From assembly GCA_009767595.1 (NCBI GenBank), contig VSDK01002196.1, positions 346,451 to 410,450 of the forward strand: a stretch of DNA of 64,000 nucleotides, in the 5' to 3' direction. The stretch's first letter is position 1. Every line of letters begins with the position of its first letter. This DNA comes from Symbiodinium kawagutii (Eukaryota; Sar; Dinophyceae; Suessiales; Symbiodiniaceae). The notes below the pieces were generated by a model. That model did no database searches, had not been told where the DNA came from, and was given only the letters and a program-made list of their open reading frames with translations. Below are positions 34,727 to 48,900 of the stretch, in pieces. A program made the translations under genes and the position numbers.

Positions 34727-37700
34727 GCACGGATTCCATAGGTGTCCATAGGAGGTGGATGATATGCACAGATTCGCCACTTCCTATGGTTGAGATGTTC
34801 CTTGGAAAGTTGCCAGCAGTCATCAAGCTTTTGCTAAGAGATTCCAGCCAATAGCAAGACTTCAGGGAACATGGCTTAGAGAGTCGACAGGGCCAGATGT
34901 GAGAAAAGGATCACTATGGTCATGCAAAGCAAGTGACGATTGATTGTAGGATAGATTTTAAGACAGTGTGTCAAGCTCAAAGTAGCTCAGTGGCAATGAT
35001 CACCACAGATCCCCAGAAGAGGAAAGAAAACATGTGCGGAAACCACGTCAAGACTTCTCTCCGGACGAATTTTGAAAAACTAACGCTTTGCATACAATTG
35101 ACTAGGCCGTAAAAGCCGTTGACGGACCAGTTAGGTTTCTATGTGGTCAATCAGCGTGTTTGGCGACCATTCCATTGGTTTTTGTTGGACCCCTAAAATT
35201 GTTCCAAACAAGAACGGGTGCCTTCCAATTCATTCAAAGATCTTCGGAGCTCTGCCTCGGCCGTGGTGTCACTTTGATGCGACTGAATGTCCCTGGCCCG
35301 AAGCAACGACCTGTTTCCCCCCAAAGTGTCCAACTGACAGGCCCTCCATCGCAGTGAACCCTGGCATTCTTAGCCAGTTCGGAGGCTCAGGACCGTTGGT
35401 GCCAGCGGACGGATGTGAACCAAATTCAGGACATCAAAAGTGAGAAAACCCAGGGGGGTTGAAACAGTTTGAAGCGGTCTTTTTGGGTGGAATTGGGATG
35501 AAACATGCCCGAACTTGTTGTTTGTTTTTTCAGTTGGCCGGCCACATAGTTTGTTTGGTGTTTACTTTGTTTGGCTGCCTCTGGGGATTGTCACATGAGT
35601 TCTCTGGACGTTTGGTCAGTTGCTTGGTTGGCTGGCTGATTGTTTTGCTTGGCTGGATTACTTGGGCAATTGGTAGCTTGCTACTTTAGTAGGTTGCTGA
35701 TTTGCTTCTTTGCATGTTTACCTGCATACTTAGTTTCTTGGTGAATTATTAGTACTTGGCTGTTTGATTGTTTGGGTGGTTGATTTTGCACGTAAGAGTT
35801 TAGTCCGAGACCCGTGTCACTTTCATCTCTTTCAACCGAGGCATCAATTTTTGGTTTGCCATGCTCCATCATCCAAGTTGACTCCGTGTGGTCAGTTTAT
35901 CTCAGTTTGCCACTTTTTTCGCTGATTGGAGTATCATTATCCATGAAGTGGGATGTTCACCAAACAATCAGCATAAGTAAAGGATGGCCTGGATGGCACA
36001 AGGGTCTTCATCACCGATCGATGATTAGGTAAGCTTCCCCCAGGTTGAAACCCGAAGTCTTCAAGAGCCGAGAACCTATGAGAAACATGATCCCACATAC
36101 CAGGCCACCTGCAGTCAAATCATCTGCGATGGAAGTTTCTTGGTACAACCCTTCCTTTCATTAGAGATCCCCACAACGTGAAGAATTTATCCATCCAGCT
36201 ACATCAGGATGAATGAACACATCACGCCACATTGCAGATGATTCACTGGATCCTTTGATCACAACGTCGTGCTCATTTTCGAAGTAAGTACATGGAAACA
36301 TGATGGAAGTTTAAGGGGTTTTGAAGTGCCGCGATGATTATCTGAGCAATTTTGGTTGCATGACCACAATCTACCCCCAGGTTCTTCCCCTCATCACAAA
36401 TGGATTCCCTGGCTGAATGGTGAGGCAACAACACCAGGGTCTTCGCGATGTTTTGGCTGCGCCAGCTTGCTATTGCAGGCAGATTGCAGCATCATGCCTC
36501 TTGTGGAGCAAGCGTTCTGCATGGTTAAAACTTGTTAGTCATAAACGAGATTAATTACTAACTATTCTTTCTTGAAACTTTGGCAATTTGTTCATTCGCA
36601 TCTTTCGGACTTTATTGTGAGTTGCCTTTTTCATAGTGAAGCTTTGAGAATCAAACAAGTGTTCATCAAACCATCATCATCGGATGCAGCAACCACGGTT
36701 ATTTGTTCATGCACATTTTTCGGACTTTCATATGGCGGTCTTCCTTCTGTCAATCAAGCTTTGATAATCTGATACTCAGCGTGACTCCCCATGTCAATCG
36801 CCTTTAGCCGCATCTTTTCTGACTTTCAGGTTGCGATGGATCCCCTTTTACGATCAACCTTTGGCGAGGAACGCATGTTTATCCTAGTCTTTTGGACTGA
36901 TAATCAATGGTATGTCTACACCATGGTTTGTGGTCGTGCTTTGCACTTCCTGATGTTGCTTGATACTTTGGGTAATCAACCCTCAAAAACAAAGCTATCC
37001 GTTGTTACTGGACTAGAGTGATAGCCAGATATAGCCAGTGCAACTCACCTTTTTGCCACTGCATACGTGCTCATTCTTTCTGAGACAGAAACAACACTAT
37101 GACTTTCGATGAACTTTCCCATCTGCCATGTGCAGGATGAGATGCATACAGCAGGTCGGGTGCACCCAGAAGCAGCTGCTTGCCACAGACCAAAGGAATG
37201 ATTCTCATATACTATGGCATTAGTGTATTGTTCAAGTGGCTGTGGCATCAGTTTCTCTCTCTTGTCTGCCTGCGTTTTCTATTTGATGCCATGTCCAAGA
37301 TCGAAGGTTTGATTTCGATGGTCATGTCCCAGAAGCTGGAGGTACAACATGAATGTTGGGACCGGGGTAGTTCATGTTTCTTCAGAATCACAGCTCTCCA
37401 ATAGACATGCTGGGAACTAACGGGCCAGAACATAGGCATCTAGCTCGGATTTTGCAAGTCTTGACTCAGAAACGAATTTTTGGGGGTCCAGATCCTCCAA
37501 ATTCTATCATGTGATGATATTATTGATGGTGCCGTGATGATGTAGCAAAACAAAGAAGCTGAAAGAAAGGTTAGTAACCATGGGACAACATGCGCTGGAG
37601 GATAGTAGCCTCTCAAAAACTCATGATGGCATCACGGATTCGAAGTCTCGTTTTGAACAAAGTGGTCAAAGAGCACATTTTGACACAAAACCATCATTTG

Positions 37701-38154
37701 TGGGTGCTCTGAATTATCTGAAATAGTGATTTCAATCTGTTTCAATTCCTATGATTGCATAGTAAGATGCAACCAATGTAGGCGCTGCTACTGTTCAGCA
37801 GTCGTTTAGGTCAAGACTTCTAGGTCCTTCAGGTCCTTGGAGGTACCAGCAACAGCAACTCATTATGACATCACCAGCATTCAAGGATCACTGTTTTAGC
37901 AGAGATGGGTTTCTACCTTGTTGATTTTTACCTTGTTGACCAGCGAGGTTGGTTCGGTGGAAGCCATTAAGATGAAGGAAAAGAACCTACTCTATGACTA
38001 TGATTGGCTTGCAAGTTGGTCCTGCCTCCTAGCTATTGACCGTGATCAATATTGGGTACTCCATGATACTATTGGTGGTTGGCTCAGAATCAACAAGCAT
38101 AGCTTCGATAAGTTACCAGGGACCAGAACCTCGCCCACAGTTCACACAGTTCCA

Positions 38155-38300
38155 TTAGAAAGAACTCATAGTATCATAGTATCATAGATCACATTTGTAT
38201 CACAGATATCATAGAATGATATTTTTTTAAGCATCTATGATACTAGTGATAAACTAATATCCATCTATCATAGTATCATAGCATCATAGATCACATTTCT
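38155..38300. repeat. TATCATAG-type repeat cluster with inverted copies
   Basis: Multiple copies of ATCATAGTATCATAG and ATCATAGATCACATTT occur, the latter twice (about 38184 and 38285), with an inverted segment (ATCTATGATACT) between them. It is confined to U4, so it arose or inserted after the duplication. Confidence 0.75.
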
Positions 38301-39167
38301 CGGTGTTTTGTGTGCCCCTTTGATGGCCAACGAGACGCTGGTCACCAGTACCAATAGCCTTGACCATTTCGCAGATCTTCCCGTGGATGCTTTGGGATGG
38401 GCCTTCTCCAGCTGCGCCGTGGAGAGGATTCGATCACTGGCTTCATCCTGCCAGAGACCATCGTGGCGCGGCAGGTTGGGACCTGGAAGGATCTGAAAAG
38501 TTGGTTCGCTTTGAAATTTCTATGACTTTGTTTCTTTGTTGCAATAGTGGTTATGGATGGTGCTAGTCACTATGCTATGATTTCAATAGCATGGTCTCCC
38601 TTAACACGTGTGTCAAGAACCGAAGGGCTGGTGTTGGAGTGCTGGCTTTACTTGCAGAACAAGAGGATGGGTTCCCTGCGACGGCAGATTCTCTTAAACT
38701 CGCAACGGCATTGTTCGCTTCTCCATGGCTTCTGTCAGTGATTGCCTGCTCTTGGTGTGTAAATTGATGTGTATCTGTTCCTTTTGATATCTCTGGATGC
38801 ATCTATTTAAGTGTCTTTATTTCTGATGATAAAATGCCATGCACGTACAATAGTAGCTTTCCATTGGAGAGTGTAGTTCTGGGATTTGGTTGCGTCTGGA
38901 TGTGGAGGTCGCAGCGGGTTTCCATGCATGAAAAATTCAATAGCCGTCATGATGCCAAGATCCATTGTCATGACTAACGTCAATGCTGAGATCGTATTTC
39001 GGCTATCGGTCTCTCACTTGTTGGCAGCTAGCTTCAAGGGTTCCACGTGGAACCTCATGCTACGGAAAGATGGAAGCACCTATCAGCTGCTCCAGATTCC
39101 TTCATACTTGTTTTGTTATGATTCACTTGTTCCACGCATATCCTCACGCATGATTATTCATTTCTTG

Positions 39168-39232
39168 TTCTTGTTGTTGCTGCTGCTGTTGTTGTTGTTG
39201 TTGTTGCTGCTGCTGTTGTTCTTGCGTGGCCC
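39168..39232 (+). repeat. TTG/CTG trinucleotide microsatellite
   Basis: About twenty TTG, TTC and CTG triplets. The repeat is unit-specific; sister units lack it at the corresponding place. Confidence 0.9.
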
Positions 39233-41079
39233 TATTGAATTTTGAGGCAGCCTGCAGTCAATTAAAGAGCCACCTTCGAAAATGATGTTCGGACTGCCAG
39301 ACGTTTCTGGTGATGGATCTTGTTGGAAACCTCGTGACCAAGCCCCACTCATCCCCAGGAGTCATGTCCTTGAAGTGCCACCCTTTGTCCTTCAGTGCCA
39401 TGACCTTAGTACTTCGGCCAAGCAAGTACCTTGAAGCGGAGCGGTGTCTCTTGGGGTGTCCCCTCACCCTGCAGCAATCCGAATATGAATAGGGCTACCT
39501 GTAGCAGGGGCCCCCTTGGAAATGATCGCTTTGACTGTTAGTGGCTGGGAGAAGAACCCCACAGGTCACCATTGAACCTATTTGAGAAGTCAAGGGGATA
39601 TAAGCAACAAATACATGAATGGTGGTGCTCAAGATCCTATTCAGTGGTACATCACACATAAGGTGACTGCGAAATTTTCAAGACGTCAGACTGTGCCTCA
39701 AGCCAATACTATCAAGAAAGCTTTAAGGTAAACCGTAAACCCAACAAGGCGTGGTGACATCGCCAAGAAAATATGGTTAAAACAACACGGGCTACCTATC
39801 AAGAGGATATCGCATGATATCACCAACAAAAGCTTGGATCATTTGCCAGCGGTTGGCCAAGGCGATGTAACTATGAACAACAGATCTCAATGATCCACAT
39901 TGCATAAATTTGTTTCAGATCATCCAATCCCGAACAAAGTGCATCCAAAGGGCGATTCCGTGGCCTTAGCTCGTGTATCATGGCAATATCACCAATAAAG
40001 GGGATGGTACTGTAACAAGTCATTGCAATATACTCGCAAGAAGCTGCGCAATGAACCCATGACTGGTTGGGTACCGCCAATTCCTTGATGATTTCAGTAC
40101 GGTGCACATGGTCATACTTGGATGGTTGGGAGTACCAATGACACGTGGATAATACGGATATGCGTGATTTGGGCATTGCAAATTTGACAGTGTATCACTC
40201 AATATCCCTGTTTCACCAACAACCACGGGACTCTGAAGTAAGAAGTCACGGGGATGATATGCACAATAAAGTTATCCGGATACTCAACAGCAGCAAGGGC
40301 CGCTTCAGTCATTTTCGACCCAGGTAGGCGTCCCGAGATTTGGTTTTTGTGGGTTGGAAAGCTTTGGTAGTATGATGCCATCACCTGACCGCTGCTCATC
40401 CCAGATTTGTTTACATATAAATCGTTAGGATGTTCCGTGTAGCTGATTTCTGTGTTTCACATGGCCATGTTTGCTGCAAAGCCACTCAAGTTTGGAAGCA
40501 AACATGTCCCAGGTCGGAGGTTCTCATATCTTAGCGGTCCATGATTCCCTTCTTGTGGGCAATGTTTCAGATCCAAGCTACCCCAGAGCCGTAGTTGGAA
40601 ATGAATTCCGTGCATCTGCAAGACTAGAGGGAAACCACTCACAGAAGTGAATCCTGCAGCTGCGGAATCCAATGGATTCTGTCGTGGATGTACCAGGTCA
40701 CTGGTGCTTTCCCCGCAACCCCTTCAGCTTTCCCAGACAAAGTTTTCTTTCTCAGGTGAGCCAGCTGCAGAGAAGTCTTCGAAAGATCACCAGGTGCGAA
40801 GTTCAGGGGCCCTTGAGATATCCAATGCAGGGCACGTAGAGCTGTGAGGGCTCCATGCTTTGATGGTTGAGCACTTGAAAGATTTTTGGGTGGTTGATTT
40901 GATGGTTGAACACCTGGAATATGTTTTTGAAGCTTCATCATGGCCATCGGATTTCGAGGGACTGAAGAATAGAATCGTATTTTCATTTCAACGGAGAAAC
41001 CATCGAGTTTGAGATACCCAACTTATGACAGACCCCAGTATGCTGCGACCAGTAAACATGCTGAGGGAAGAGGTCACGC

Positions 41080-41240
41080 TGCAAGCTATGAGCTCTCAAA
41101 GCTACTCCGTTCCTCCTTGCCACTCTTCCCTTGGCGCTTCCCGTTGGTTCTTGAGATGGTGGTGGTGTCGCACCTCAACTTGGATACAGCCACGTCAGCT
41201 GGATGCAATTTGATGCGAAGTCAATGTTTTGGTGAGTGAG
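41080..41240 (+). other. Conserved block just upstream of PB1 copy 3 (promoter or 5' exon)
   Basis: GGTGGTGGTGTCGCACCTCA and the sequence around it recur almost unchanged before copy 4 (50030-50150), and a shorter, weaker match precedes copy 2 (32750-32860). It ends at GTGAGT in copies 3 and 4, a good donor site. Either a 5' exon (leader or short coding) or promoter DNA is likely. Reading frames differ between copies, so I do not call it coding. Confidence 0.4.
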
Positions 41241-41336
41241 CCTTTGTTCATCAATGAGGTTTTGAAAGTTTAGATGTGGCATTTCGGATAAGGATTAGGG
41301 ATCGGTTTGGTACTGAACAGAGTGCCCTCCCATGAG

Positions 41337-42972
41337 GTTCGGCCCAATGGCAAGGAAGAAGATCATGTCCATTGCTCGGGCACAGCCATACACTTCGAGC
41401 AGCTGGCCTGCGGGAAAGACCGTGAAGATCTCCTTCACGGACATGGATGGCACGAAGGCCACCAAGAACTTGATGTGGAAGCCGGACAAGGAGAAGCTGT
41501 ATCAGGTGATCACGAAGGCAACTGCAGCTGGCGTCGCAGACTTGGAAGTCTACTACGAAGATCATGATGGTGACAAAATAGAGCTAGATGCCACAGAAAG
41601 TGGCATTGCAGAATTCCTCGCAGATCACTGGCAGCACCCAAGCCCCAAGCTGGAGGCAGATGGGAGTTGTGGACTTGAGTTCTCCTGGATGGTATGGTTT
41701 TCCTCAATCATTCTCGCGCAGAAGAATGCTAGTTGCTGTTGTTGGTGGATGTTGGTGGTGTTGGTGGTGGTGCTGCTGCTGTTGCTTCCTTTGAATTTAC
41801 AAATATAATCATTTGTATTTCACCATGTGTATCAGGTGCATTGGCGTTTACCAACACCTGTGGAGAAGTTCCAGAGCAAGGTCGAATCGGCCAAAGCTTG
41901 GGTGATTGGACATGGAGGTGCCACTGATCAAGCTGTGCAAGACGACTCCTGGCTGTAGATGCAGACAATTTGTAATTGCATTTGGATTATTTTGGGAGGG
42001 TCCCTTCCTGTTTGGTTTTGTGCGGTTGCTAAGTCAATGCATAGTTCTTGGGTTTGGACTTTGTCCGCAAGATCAGAAGAGCTGGCCTGAAAGGGGAGAT
42101 CTTGATAAAACAAAACATGACGGCCAATTCTTGCAGCTAAGGCCCTGCAGAAAGTGGAACTCAACGGTGCAAAGGTCACTGAGAACTCTGGCTCAGTACG
42201 GCATGTCATTGAGCAGAAGGGCTGCAGGAAAGAAGAATGGCCCGAAGTGGTTGAGAACCTAAAGTCTGCGCTTAGCCTCTCAGAAGCAGAGGCAAAAGGG
42301 TTGTTGAACGCAGCCCAACAGGAGGAGGGGAAAGATCAGCATTTCCACCAGACGACCAATGGCGACAAGATAACTACAGTTTTTGTTGCTTACCACACCA
42401 TATACCTGGATGACCAGATTGACTTGATCTTTGGCAAGTATGAGGCATCCATGGAGGTGATCTGGGGTCCGCCCGGGGAGAACTGCATCCAGCACAACGG
42501 CACCAACTTTGCGGCGTGGCCCACGGCATCGCCACATGGCAACAATCGGGGATTTGAAGTGAAGGGCGCGGTGGTGGAGATTCCTTCCGGGTGGCAACTG
42601 GTGGACTCGACCCAGGAGGGCTTCGACAACATCCGGAAGCGTGTGATCGCTCCATACGGGTGGCACACAGACGTCCTCGTGACCTCAGGCGCCGACGGTC
42701 AGCTTCAAGGATGGTGCACAAGTCGGTGTGGACCCAATGCTGGAAACCATGCAGGGCCAGCAAGCAGCAGCGCTGTAGAGAAGAAGGACGAGTCCCGTTT
42801 CCATTTCAAAGGCGACCTCGGCTTCCGCCTCTTGATCCAAGCGAAGCCGGTGGCCACCCCGGAGCTGATCAACGACTGGAAGCGCTACGTGCAGCTCTCG
42901 GCCCAGCGCGAGTGGTCTCAGCAGCTCGGTGCGCCCCATGTTGGATCCATCCAGGAGTCAGTGGGGCCATAG
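41337..42972 (+). CDS. PB1-like domain protein, array copy 3: join 41337-41658, 41836-41943, 42142-42972
   Basis: About 419 residues. Exon A holds ATG codons in frame (41332, just before the acceptor, then 41347) and a full PB1-like domain with GKTVKISF and the OPCA motif YYEDHDGDKIELD. Exon B begins VHWRLPTPVEKFQSK. Exon C begins AlaLeuGlnLysVal and keeps the family motifs (AWPTASPHG here, GWQLVDSTQEGFDNI, AQREWSQQLG). Introns start GA (41659) and GA (41944), so this copy uses GA where the others use GC. The ancestral stop has been lost: sister copies end in GAG TGA, whereas here the frame reads on four residues (SVGP) to TAG at 42970-42972. The first intron carries a moderate TGG/TGT/TGC triplet tract (41722-41795). 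Confidence 0.78.
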
Positions 42973-45900
42973 GTTCCCACAAGGAGATGGATGATCACAG
43001 CTTCACCACTTCCTGTGGTTGCTGACATGTTCCTATGGCAAGTTGCCAGCAGTAGTCGTCAAACTTTTGCTGTTGAGAGATTCCAGCCAATAGCAAGTAC
43101 TTTAAAGAAAATAGTGCCGGGATAAGTTGACAGAGCCTAACAGACAGATATTGAAAAAGTGTCGCTGTCACCCGCACATGCCGCCAGTGATAGCCAAGTA
43201 GCCACCAATCCAGACTGATCAGGCAATCTTTCTGGGAAGAGAATGAGAAAATCCTGCCTCATGCGGATGAAAGGGGCTTGCCTTGATCAAATTCATGCAA
43301 CCTACAAGTAGTAACGGGTGCTTAACAAATATTAATGTGAATGCGTTGTGTTGTAGTTGTAATGTATTTTTGTCACTGCTTACCAAAGCATTTGGCAAGT
43401 GAATTCTGTTTTGGTTGGAAATCTAGAACCTTGACAGCATAGTCACCAAGTTCTTGCCAGTGATCCATTCAAAAGCACTTACTGTTAAGTGATGATTGAT
43501 TCTAGGTTCTTATTTCAAGTTCAAAGAAGCTCAGTGGAAAAATCAACCTCAAACGGGAACAAAAGAGTGTGAGGAAACCAAGCCAATACTTTGTGGAGAA
43601 CTTTAGAGAAATTAGCGCTTTACAGTGGATTAGGCCATGAGAGCTCTTGACAGACCTATTAGGTTTCCATGTGTTCAATCAGGTTGCTTGGCGACTGTAG
43701 GTTTTGCTGGACGTCCAAAATTGTGTGAAACAAAAACGGACGCATCCGAAATCCTTCAAAGATGTTTTGAGTTTTATGCTACTGAGTAGCAGTAGTGCCT
43801 TTTGATGTTGTTATCTGAATGCTCTGGAGCAACGCTCTGTTTCCCCCAAGAGTTTCCAACCGGCAGGCCGTGCATTGCAGTGAAGCCTGGCATATCTCTC
43901 GGCCACGTTGGAGGCTTGGACCATCCATGCCGGTTTGGTTTTTGGTCAATCTTTTGCAAGAAAACCAAGGGGTTGAACTATGTTGAAGCGGTCATGGGGT
44001 CGGATGAAGCATGCCCAAACGTGTTGTCGTTTTTTGAAGTTGGCCACATAGTTTGATTCTTTGATATTTGCTAGTGTATTTGGCTGCCTTTGCGTTTGGC
44101 TGGCTAATTGTTTTGCTTACTTGGGTTGCTTGGGCGATTCATCGCTTGCTAGCTTGGTAGGTTGGTTGCTTCTTTGCTGCGTTGCATGGTTGCCTTTTAT
44201 TTTGTTTCTTAGTGAATTGTTATTGCTTGTTGGCCTGTGTCTACTTGGCTGTTTGATTGTTTGGGTGGTTAGTTTTTGAGCGTAAGAGTTTAGTCCGAGC
44301 ACTGCGTCACGTTCCACCATAGACATCAAAGTTTGGTTTGCCGCTCCATCATCCAAGTCGACGACATGGCTGGGGTTGGGCGGAGAGTCGAGTATTTAGT
44401 TGTGGTCAGTTTGCCCAGGTTTGGTGGTTTGCTGTTAGAGGCCATTTGTTTTATTGGTTGACAATGTTGATTGTCATTACCGAGAACGCATGGTCCCATG
44501 TACCCGGGCGCCTTCAGTCAAAAAACGTGGTCATTTATGTCACCAGCTAATAAGGATCACTGAACACATCATGCGAAGTCGTAGATGATTCATTGGATGT
44601 TTTGATCATGATGTTGTGTTCATGGTGTTTTCAACCTGAAGTGAAAATTTGCAATGGCTATTTTGAATGATTTGATCTGATGCTCCCCACAGGTTCTTCC
44701 CTCATCCCTTGCGACTGGGTTCCCTGCTCGAATGATGAGGCAGCAGCGCCACGGTCTGCGCAACGTTTTGGCTGCACCAGCTTGCTATTGCAGGCGGGGA
44801 TTGTGGCATCATTCCTATGGTGGTGCACCGGTTTTGCTTAGTGGACTTTTGTTGGTCATACATAGTCATAGCGCATGTTGAAAAATACATATATCATGAA
44901 TATTGTTCTAATGAACTATCAAATTGCAAATTCGCATCTTTTGTACTTTGGGATTGCGAGTGCTCTTTCTCATAGTGAAATTGTATAACCAAACAAGTGT
45001 TCATCAAATCATCGTCATTGGACAACCATGGTAACTTGTTTATCCCCATCATTTGGACTTGCAGATGGAGTTGTTCCTTTTGTCAAACCTTGATAATCTG
45101 TCAGTCAATCGCCTCTAGCCGCATCTTTTTTGACTTTCAGATTGCGATGGATCCCTTTGGCGATCAACCTTTCCGAAGTTTGTCATGTTCATTGAAGTCT
45201 TCTGGACTTCTGGTATTCCTTTGTTCCTTCGGGTAATCAGAAGAAAACTTTGGCAATAAGTTCAGGATCCATTCAGTATTAATTCATCTGCCCTTTTTGG
45301 ATTGTTGGATGATGGAGCTTCGGTAATCGGTTTCATTTTGGTTTGTTCATCGTTGCCATTGCTTTTTCAACTTTCACATTCTGCGTGACCCGTTTCATAA
45401 TCAACGGGGTAATTACACCAGTGTTTTGCACTTCCAGATGTTGTGTGATGCTTTGGGTAGTCAAATCTTTGAGGACAAAGCAATCTCTTATTGAACTTGG
45501 GTGAATTGCTTATCCTCCTTTTTCCAACTTTCACGTGTATTTGCTTGTTAGGGGCAATCGCTCGTTGAGAGCTAAAGGCTAAAGGTGTCTTTGACAAATC
45601 AACCATGTGATTTTTTCAATGGGGCCGCTGATCAACTATAGACTATGACCACACTCTGGGTGGAGATTGGCAGTAGGGGGTCCTGGCCAATTCGCATGGT
45701 TGTTCCCCAATCAACCATCAACCAGGCACCATGTTCGTTTGATAGATATCAGGGGTCCTCCACTCCCGGTGATGATAGCCTGTAGACAGAACAAAGCGAT
45801 TTTTGTCACTACGTGAGGCCAATAATTGTTGAACGCAGGGTGCCCCAAAAAAATCTAGGTACCCCTTCTATATCTTCATGCTGTTCGGTACAGAAACAAA

Positions 45901-48900
45901 ACCATGGATGACTTGGGATGAACCCTTCCCACCTGCCATGTGCAGGATGAGATGCACGGCTTGATTCTGTCAGAGGAGAAGGTGACACAGGAGGCCAGGT
46001 GCACCCAGAAGCAGCTGCTTCCAACAGACCATAGAATTCATTTGAAGAAAATGGTTGACATCTACTGTGGCACTACCTGCATTGATAGGTTGATTGGGTT
46101 GGGATCCATGGATTTGCCATGGTTTACTAGCGCACTAAGTAAAAAAAAATATGTGTTTGATATTGATTTGATGTAGTCGCGATTATACCATTTATACCCA
46201 AACGCATTATACAAGTTGTGTTGTGAGTAGCAAGCCACATTTTTTGACCTAAACCTGTCGGGCTAAGATCGGGTTTTTGCACACCTGGATGAGTCCAACT
46301 TTTTGCGGGAGCTCTGCCAGTAGCATCAACAAGAGGCAGCTGGAGGTTGGTGCCGAACAACTAATTAGGTAGTTCCTTCATTTAGTCTGGATTGTTCTTG
46401 ATGAGATGTCTCATCGAAAAGTCATCTACCACCAACACATCCTATGCTTGAAAACCTTTGGCTTTCGTTCTTGATCTTTTTATCATCCTCCCATCTCCAC
46501 CTTAAGCTGGACTTAGCATCACTCATCGACTTTTTGACACAGGCACATGTCGTACCTGCCCATGTCCAGGATCAGATCCGTTGAATGACAAGGTGACAGA
46601 GCCAGGTGCCTCCCGCAGCTGGGTCAGCTCTGAGATGCCAGCAGGGTGTATGTCCCAGTAACCGGGTGGCCGACTCCTGCCAGTTCATGTCATGATCATG
46701 TTTATCATAGTAATGTTTTATGTACTTGTTGGATGGACTGGAGCTACATCTCAGGAAAGTGACCGGGTTTCGGCATCATGAAACTGCAAGAACGATGGGT
46801 CATGCAGGGACAACATGGACTGCAAGATAGTAGGTTCTCAAAAGGTCATGATGGCATTACGGATTAGAAGTCTCATTGTGCGCAAACTGGTCAAAGAGCA
46901 AGTTTCAACCCCAAATTCATGGCTTGTGGATGTGTGTGGTCCCTCTCATCAATCCAAGATGATGGTTTCGATATCTTTGAATTCTCTTGATAGGAGAGTG
47001 AAATGCCAATAATGTAAGTGTTGTAACTGTTAAGCAGTATTTTGGGTCAACTTGAGATTTCGAAGTCGAACAGAGTTCCTTCACATCTAAGGTTCACCAG
47101 AAACAGCAACTCAAACGGACATCAGGGCATCCAACCACCAGCATCCAAGGATCAGAATTCATCAGCAGAAATTGGTGTCTTCCTTGTTGACCATCAAGGA
47201 TCACCAAGATCTTTTTGGCATCACATGAAGGATAAATGAACCCACTCCATGGCCATGATTGGTTGCAGGGTGGTCCTGCCTCCTGGCTATTGGCCGTGCT
47301 CAATGTGAGGTGCCCATGATACTACTGGTGATTGGCTCATAAGTGACAAGCATAGCTTCGATAGGTTACCAGGGACCTCCCCCACAATCCCACCAGATAC
47401 AACTCATTGGAGATCGCATTTCTTGATGTTATGCATCCTTTGATGGCCAAAGAAAGATTGGTAGCCAGTACCCATAGCCCTGACCATTTCGCAGATCTTC
47501 CCGTGCCTTTCCCAGCTGCACCGTGGAGAGGATCCCATCCCTGGTTTCGTTCTGCTGGAGGCGAAGGTGATGCAACAGGCTGGGACCTGGACCTGGATCT
47601 GGAAGACTGATTCTATTCGAAGCTTCTATGACTTTAGCTTTTTATTGCTGGAGTGGTTGTGGATTGCTTGAATGGTTGTGGATGGTTCTGGAGTTATGGA
47701 TGGTTGTGGCTGGTTGTGGATGATCATTTTGGTGTGTTATGATTTCAATGCCCTGGTCTCCCTTGACACTTGTGAAGGATCAAAGGGCTGGTTGGTGTTG
47801 GGTTCATTTGCAGAACAAGAGGATGAGTTCAGGATTCAGTCCAGCAGTGTCTAAAATCGAAATAATAGTTTGCGACAGTGAGACACGCGTGTTTTCTAGA
47901 TTTGACATCTGCATTTGGACGGTCTTATTTCTGATGATGAAATGATATCATACAAAAAAGAGTAACTTTCCACTGCTGAGTAATTCTGGGAGATGTCTGA
48001 ATTTGGAGGTCTTGGCAAATTTCAATTCACAGTTCCAGGGTCGTTGCTAAGAACATCCCTATATTCAATAGCCACCATGATCCAAAGATCAACATTAGCA
48101 ACGCAAATGCTGAGATCTCATCTCTGCTATCGGTTTCTCCATTGTTGGCAGTTACCTTCGTGGGTTCAATGTGGAACCTCACACTACCCAAAGACGGAAA
48201 CACCCATCATCAGATGCTCCAGATTCTTTCACATCAGTTTGTTGTGTTTCACTCGTTTGTTCGATTGTTCGATGGGAAACCCTACACTGACCTAAACAGC
48301 CACCTTCAAAAGCGTTCTGAAAAATTGAGTTCCCACTGCCAAACCTTTCTGCTGCTGGATCTCATTGGAGAACCCTGTGACCAAGCCCTGGTTGGTCATC
48401 CCCAGGAGTCGCACCTTGCTAATGCCTCGCCTTGTGACTCTTCAGTGTCGTGACCGAAGTGACCGTTCGGGGTGAGCAAGCCTTGGATGGGAACTGAAAC
48501 CAACAAGAATCAACCACTTTTAAGTTGAAACAAAGGGTTATTGTATTCATGAATAGGAACTCTCATCAACCACTATGAAGTAATGAATCTGGGATTGATC
48601 ATTAGGCATCAACCATCATTCATGATTATTCCACCATCATCAAGGGTTGTTTTTATTGTTGCTTATTGTGGTCATGAGACCAACTTACAAAACAAATGTT
48701 TGAAGCCGATTGTAAAAGGATATCACACCATCACCCAGTAACAGTCCAGATAAGCATTACATTTGCTTTTAGCAAGGGCCCTTGGAGATGATCACTTTGA
48801 CTGTTACTTGATGTTACTTGTTGATGGGAATAAGCCCAGGGGTCACCAAGGAAGATGAAACGTAGTCAACAAGTCAATGGGATATGAACCACTAAACAAT

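Larger units (their letters stand above)
34727..41336 (+). repeat. Array unit U4 spacer
   Basis: Starts with the PB1 3' block (34790-34850) and carries the standard landmarks: 34980, 35150-35400, 36420-36510, 36820-36850, 37090-37200, 38360-38420, 38880-39130 and 40770-40870. A TTGGCT/TTGGTT-rich tract (35560-35780) is shared with U5 (44090-44290). The small frames in it are not conserved. U4 measured gene to gene is about 8.2 kb. Confidence 0.65.

Noticed and set aside
38155..38300. CRISPR-like repeat cluster
   Set aside because: Repeats are imperfect, overlapping and AT-rich, with no regular spacers, in a eukaryotic context.
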